Assembly: GCA_022545805.1 (NCBI GenBank)
Contig: JAKEIJ010000116.1
Location: forward strand, 1 to 5,637
Source: Nitrosotalea sp.
Lineage (GTDB): Archaea; Thermoproteota; Nitrososphaeria; Nitrososphaerales; Nitrosopumilaceae
Direction: 5' to 3'
Length of the DNA stretch: 5,637 nt
The translations under genes were made by a program, and so were the position numbers. Positions 5,213-5,637 of this stretch are shown here, piece after piece. Every line of letters begins with the position of its first letter. Positions within the stretch are counted from its first letter, which is position 1. The notes under the pieces were generated by a model, which had not been told where the DNA came from, made no database searches, and worked only from the letters and a program-made list of their open reading frames with translations.

Positions 5213-5637
5213 AATTTTCGATACTACATTACGAGATGGAGAGCAGACACCAGGTGTAGCCTTGACTCCAGACCAAAAGATTGCAATCGCACAAAAGTTA
5301 GACGAGTTGGGCGTTGATGCAATTGAGGCAGGATTTCCAATAATATCAGACGGTGAAAGACTGGCAATCAAGTCAATAACAGGAGCAGGGTTCCATGCAG
5401 AGATTTGCGGACTGGCAAGAACTGAGAGAAAAGATATCGACGCAGCCGCTGCAGTTGGACTAAAATACATTCACACATTTATTGCAACTTCAGACATACA
5501 TCTCCAGTACAAACTAAAACTCACAAGAGAACAAGCACTAGCCAAAGCAGTTGATGCAGTGCAATATGCAAAGTCACTTGGAATGAAGGTAGAGTTTTCA
5601 GCAGAGGATGCAACAAGAACAGAAAGAGATTTCTTAA
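5202..5637 (+). CDS. leuA: 2-isopropylmalate synthase / citramalate synthase family enzyme, 5' part
   Basis: 145 codons are visible before the window ends, out of an expected 380-510. The start ATG 5202 lies inside ilvN (11-base overlap) and has GAGGG (5190-5194) seven bases upstream. This is the TIM-barrel N terminus of the DRE-TIM metallolyase family: [13 protein letters not shown] holds the R11-D12 pair (D12 a divalent metal ligand), followed by [16 protein letters not shown] (91-100) and SAEDATR (133-139). Family members condense acetyl-CoA with a 2-oxo acid: 2-oxoisovalerate for LeuA (leucine), pyruvate for CimA (isoleucine), 2-oxoglutarate for homocitrate synthase. The ilvBN neighbours favour LeuA or CimA. 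The fragment has features of both (GFP and HTFIATS resemble LeuA; the GER..IK.IT..G..AEIC region recalls archaeal CimA), so the substrate is unresolved. The metal-binding HxH and regulatory C-terminal domain would lie beyond the window. Confidence 0.9.
   Translation, partial: MKVRIFDTTLRDGEQTPGVALTPDQKIAIAQKLDELGVDAIEAGFPIISDGERLAIKSITGAGFHAEICGLARTERKDIDAAAAVGLKYIHTFIATSDIHLQYKLKLTREQALAKAVDAVQYAKSLGMKVEFSAEDATRTERDFL

Noticed and set aside
1..5637. Mobile elements, CRISPR arrays or phage genes
   Set aside because: No transposase or integrase, no regularly spaced repeats and no terminal inverted repeats were seen; gene content is metabolic.

Overview
The window looks like chromosome of an ammonia-oxidising archaeon (Nitrososphaerota/Thaumarchaeota, Nitrosopumilus-like). 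This rests on AT-rich DNA, a small secreted blue-copper (cupredoxin) domain, AT-rich TATA-like elements about 26 bases before starts that lack a ribosome binding site, and archaeal-style branched-chain amino acid genes. The assignment is inferred from the proteins; no rRNA or other phylogenetic marker is present. All genes are on the + strand.

Layout. (1) 2-253: 3' end of a cupredoxin gene whose usual axial Met is an Ile. (2) 254-608: non-coding, with four TGTAAC motifs in two degenerate copies and a promoter. (3) 609-857: a small Ser/Thr/Asn-rich exported or membrane-tethered protein of unknown function. (4) 986-2782: a ThDP/FAD enzyme of the pyruvate oxidase (PoxB/YdaP) group. (5) 2783-3021: a dense regulatory region with a nested inverted repeat and T-run after the pox-like gene, a 43-bp imperfect palindrome over the likely ilv promoter, and a 20-codon leader ORF packed with Ile/Val/Leu codons. 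That ORF overlaps mutually exclusive RNA stems, and the ilvB ribosome binding site lies in a hairpin loop. (6) 3022-4710 ilvB and 4721-5212 ilvN, the two acetolactate synthase subunits. (7) 5202 to the window end: 5' part of a 2-isopropylmalate/citramalate synthase gene that overlaps ilvN by 11 bases.

How the genes work together. IlvB and IlvN make acetolactate (Val/Leu route) or acetohydroxybutyrate (Ile route). The LeuA/CimA-type enzyme uses a 2-oxo acid plus acetyl-CoA to start leucine synthesis, or the citramalate route to isoleucine. The three genes are tightly packed and probably co-transcribed. IlvN keeps the residues known to matter for valine feedback in E. coli IlvH. The leader ORF suggests a second control layer that senses Ile/Val/Leu-tRNA charging.

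The most noteworthy item is that leader region (2889-3021). It looks like a peptide-coding attenuator of the enterobacterial ilv type, but in an archaeon and probably read from a leaderless transcript. The ORF, its composition and the base pairings are seen directly; its function is inference.
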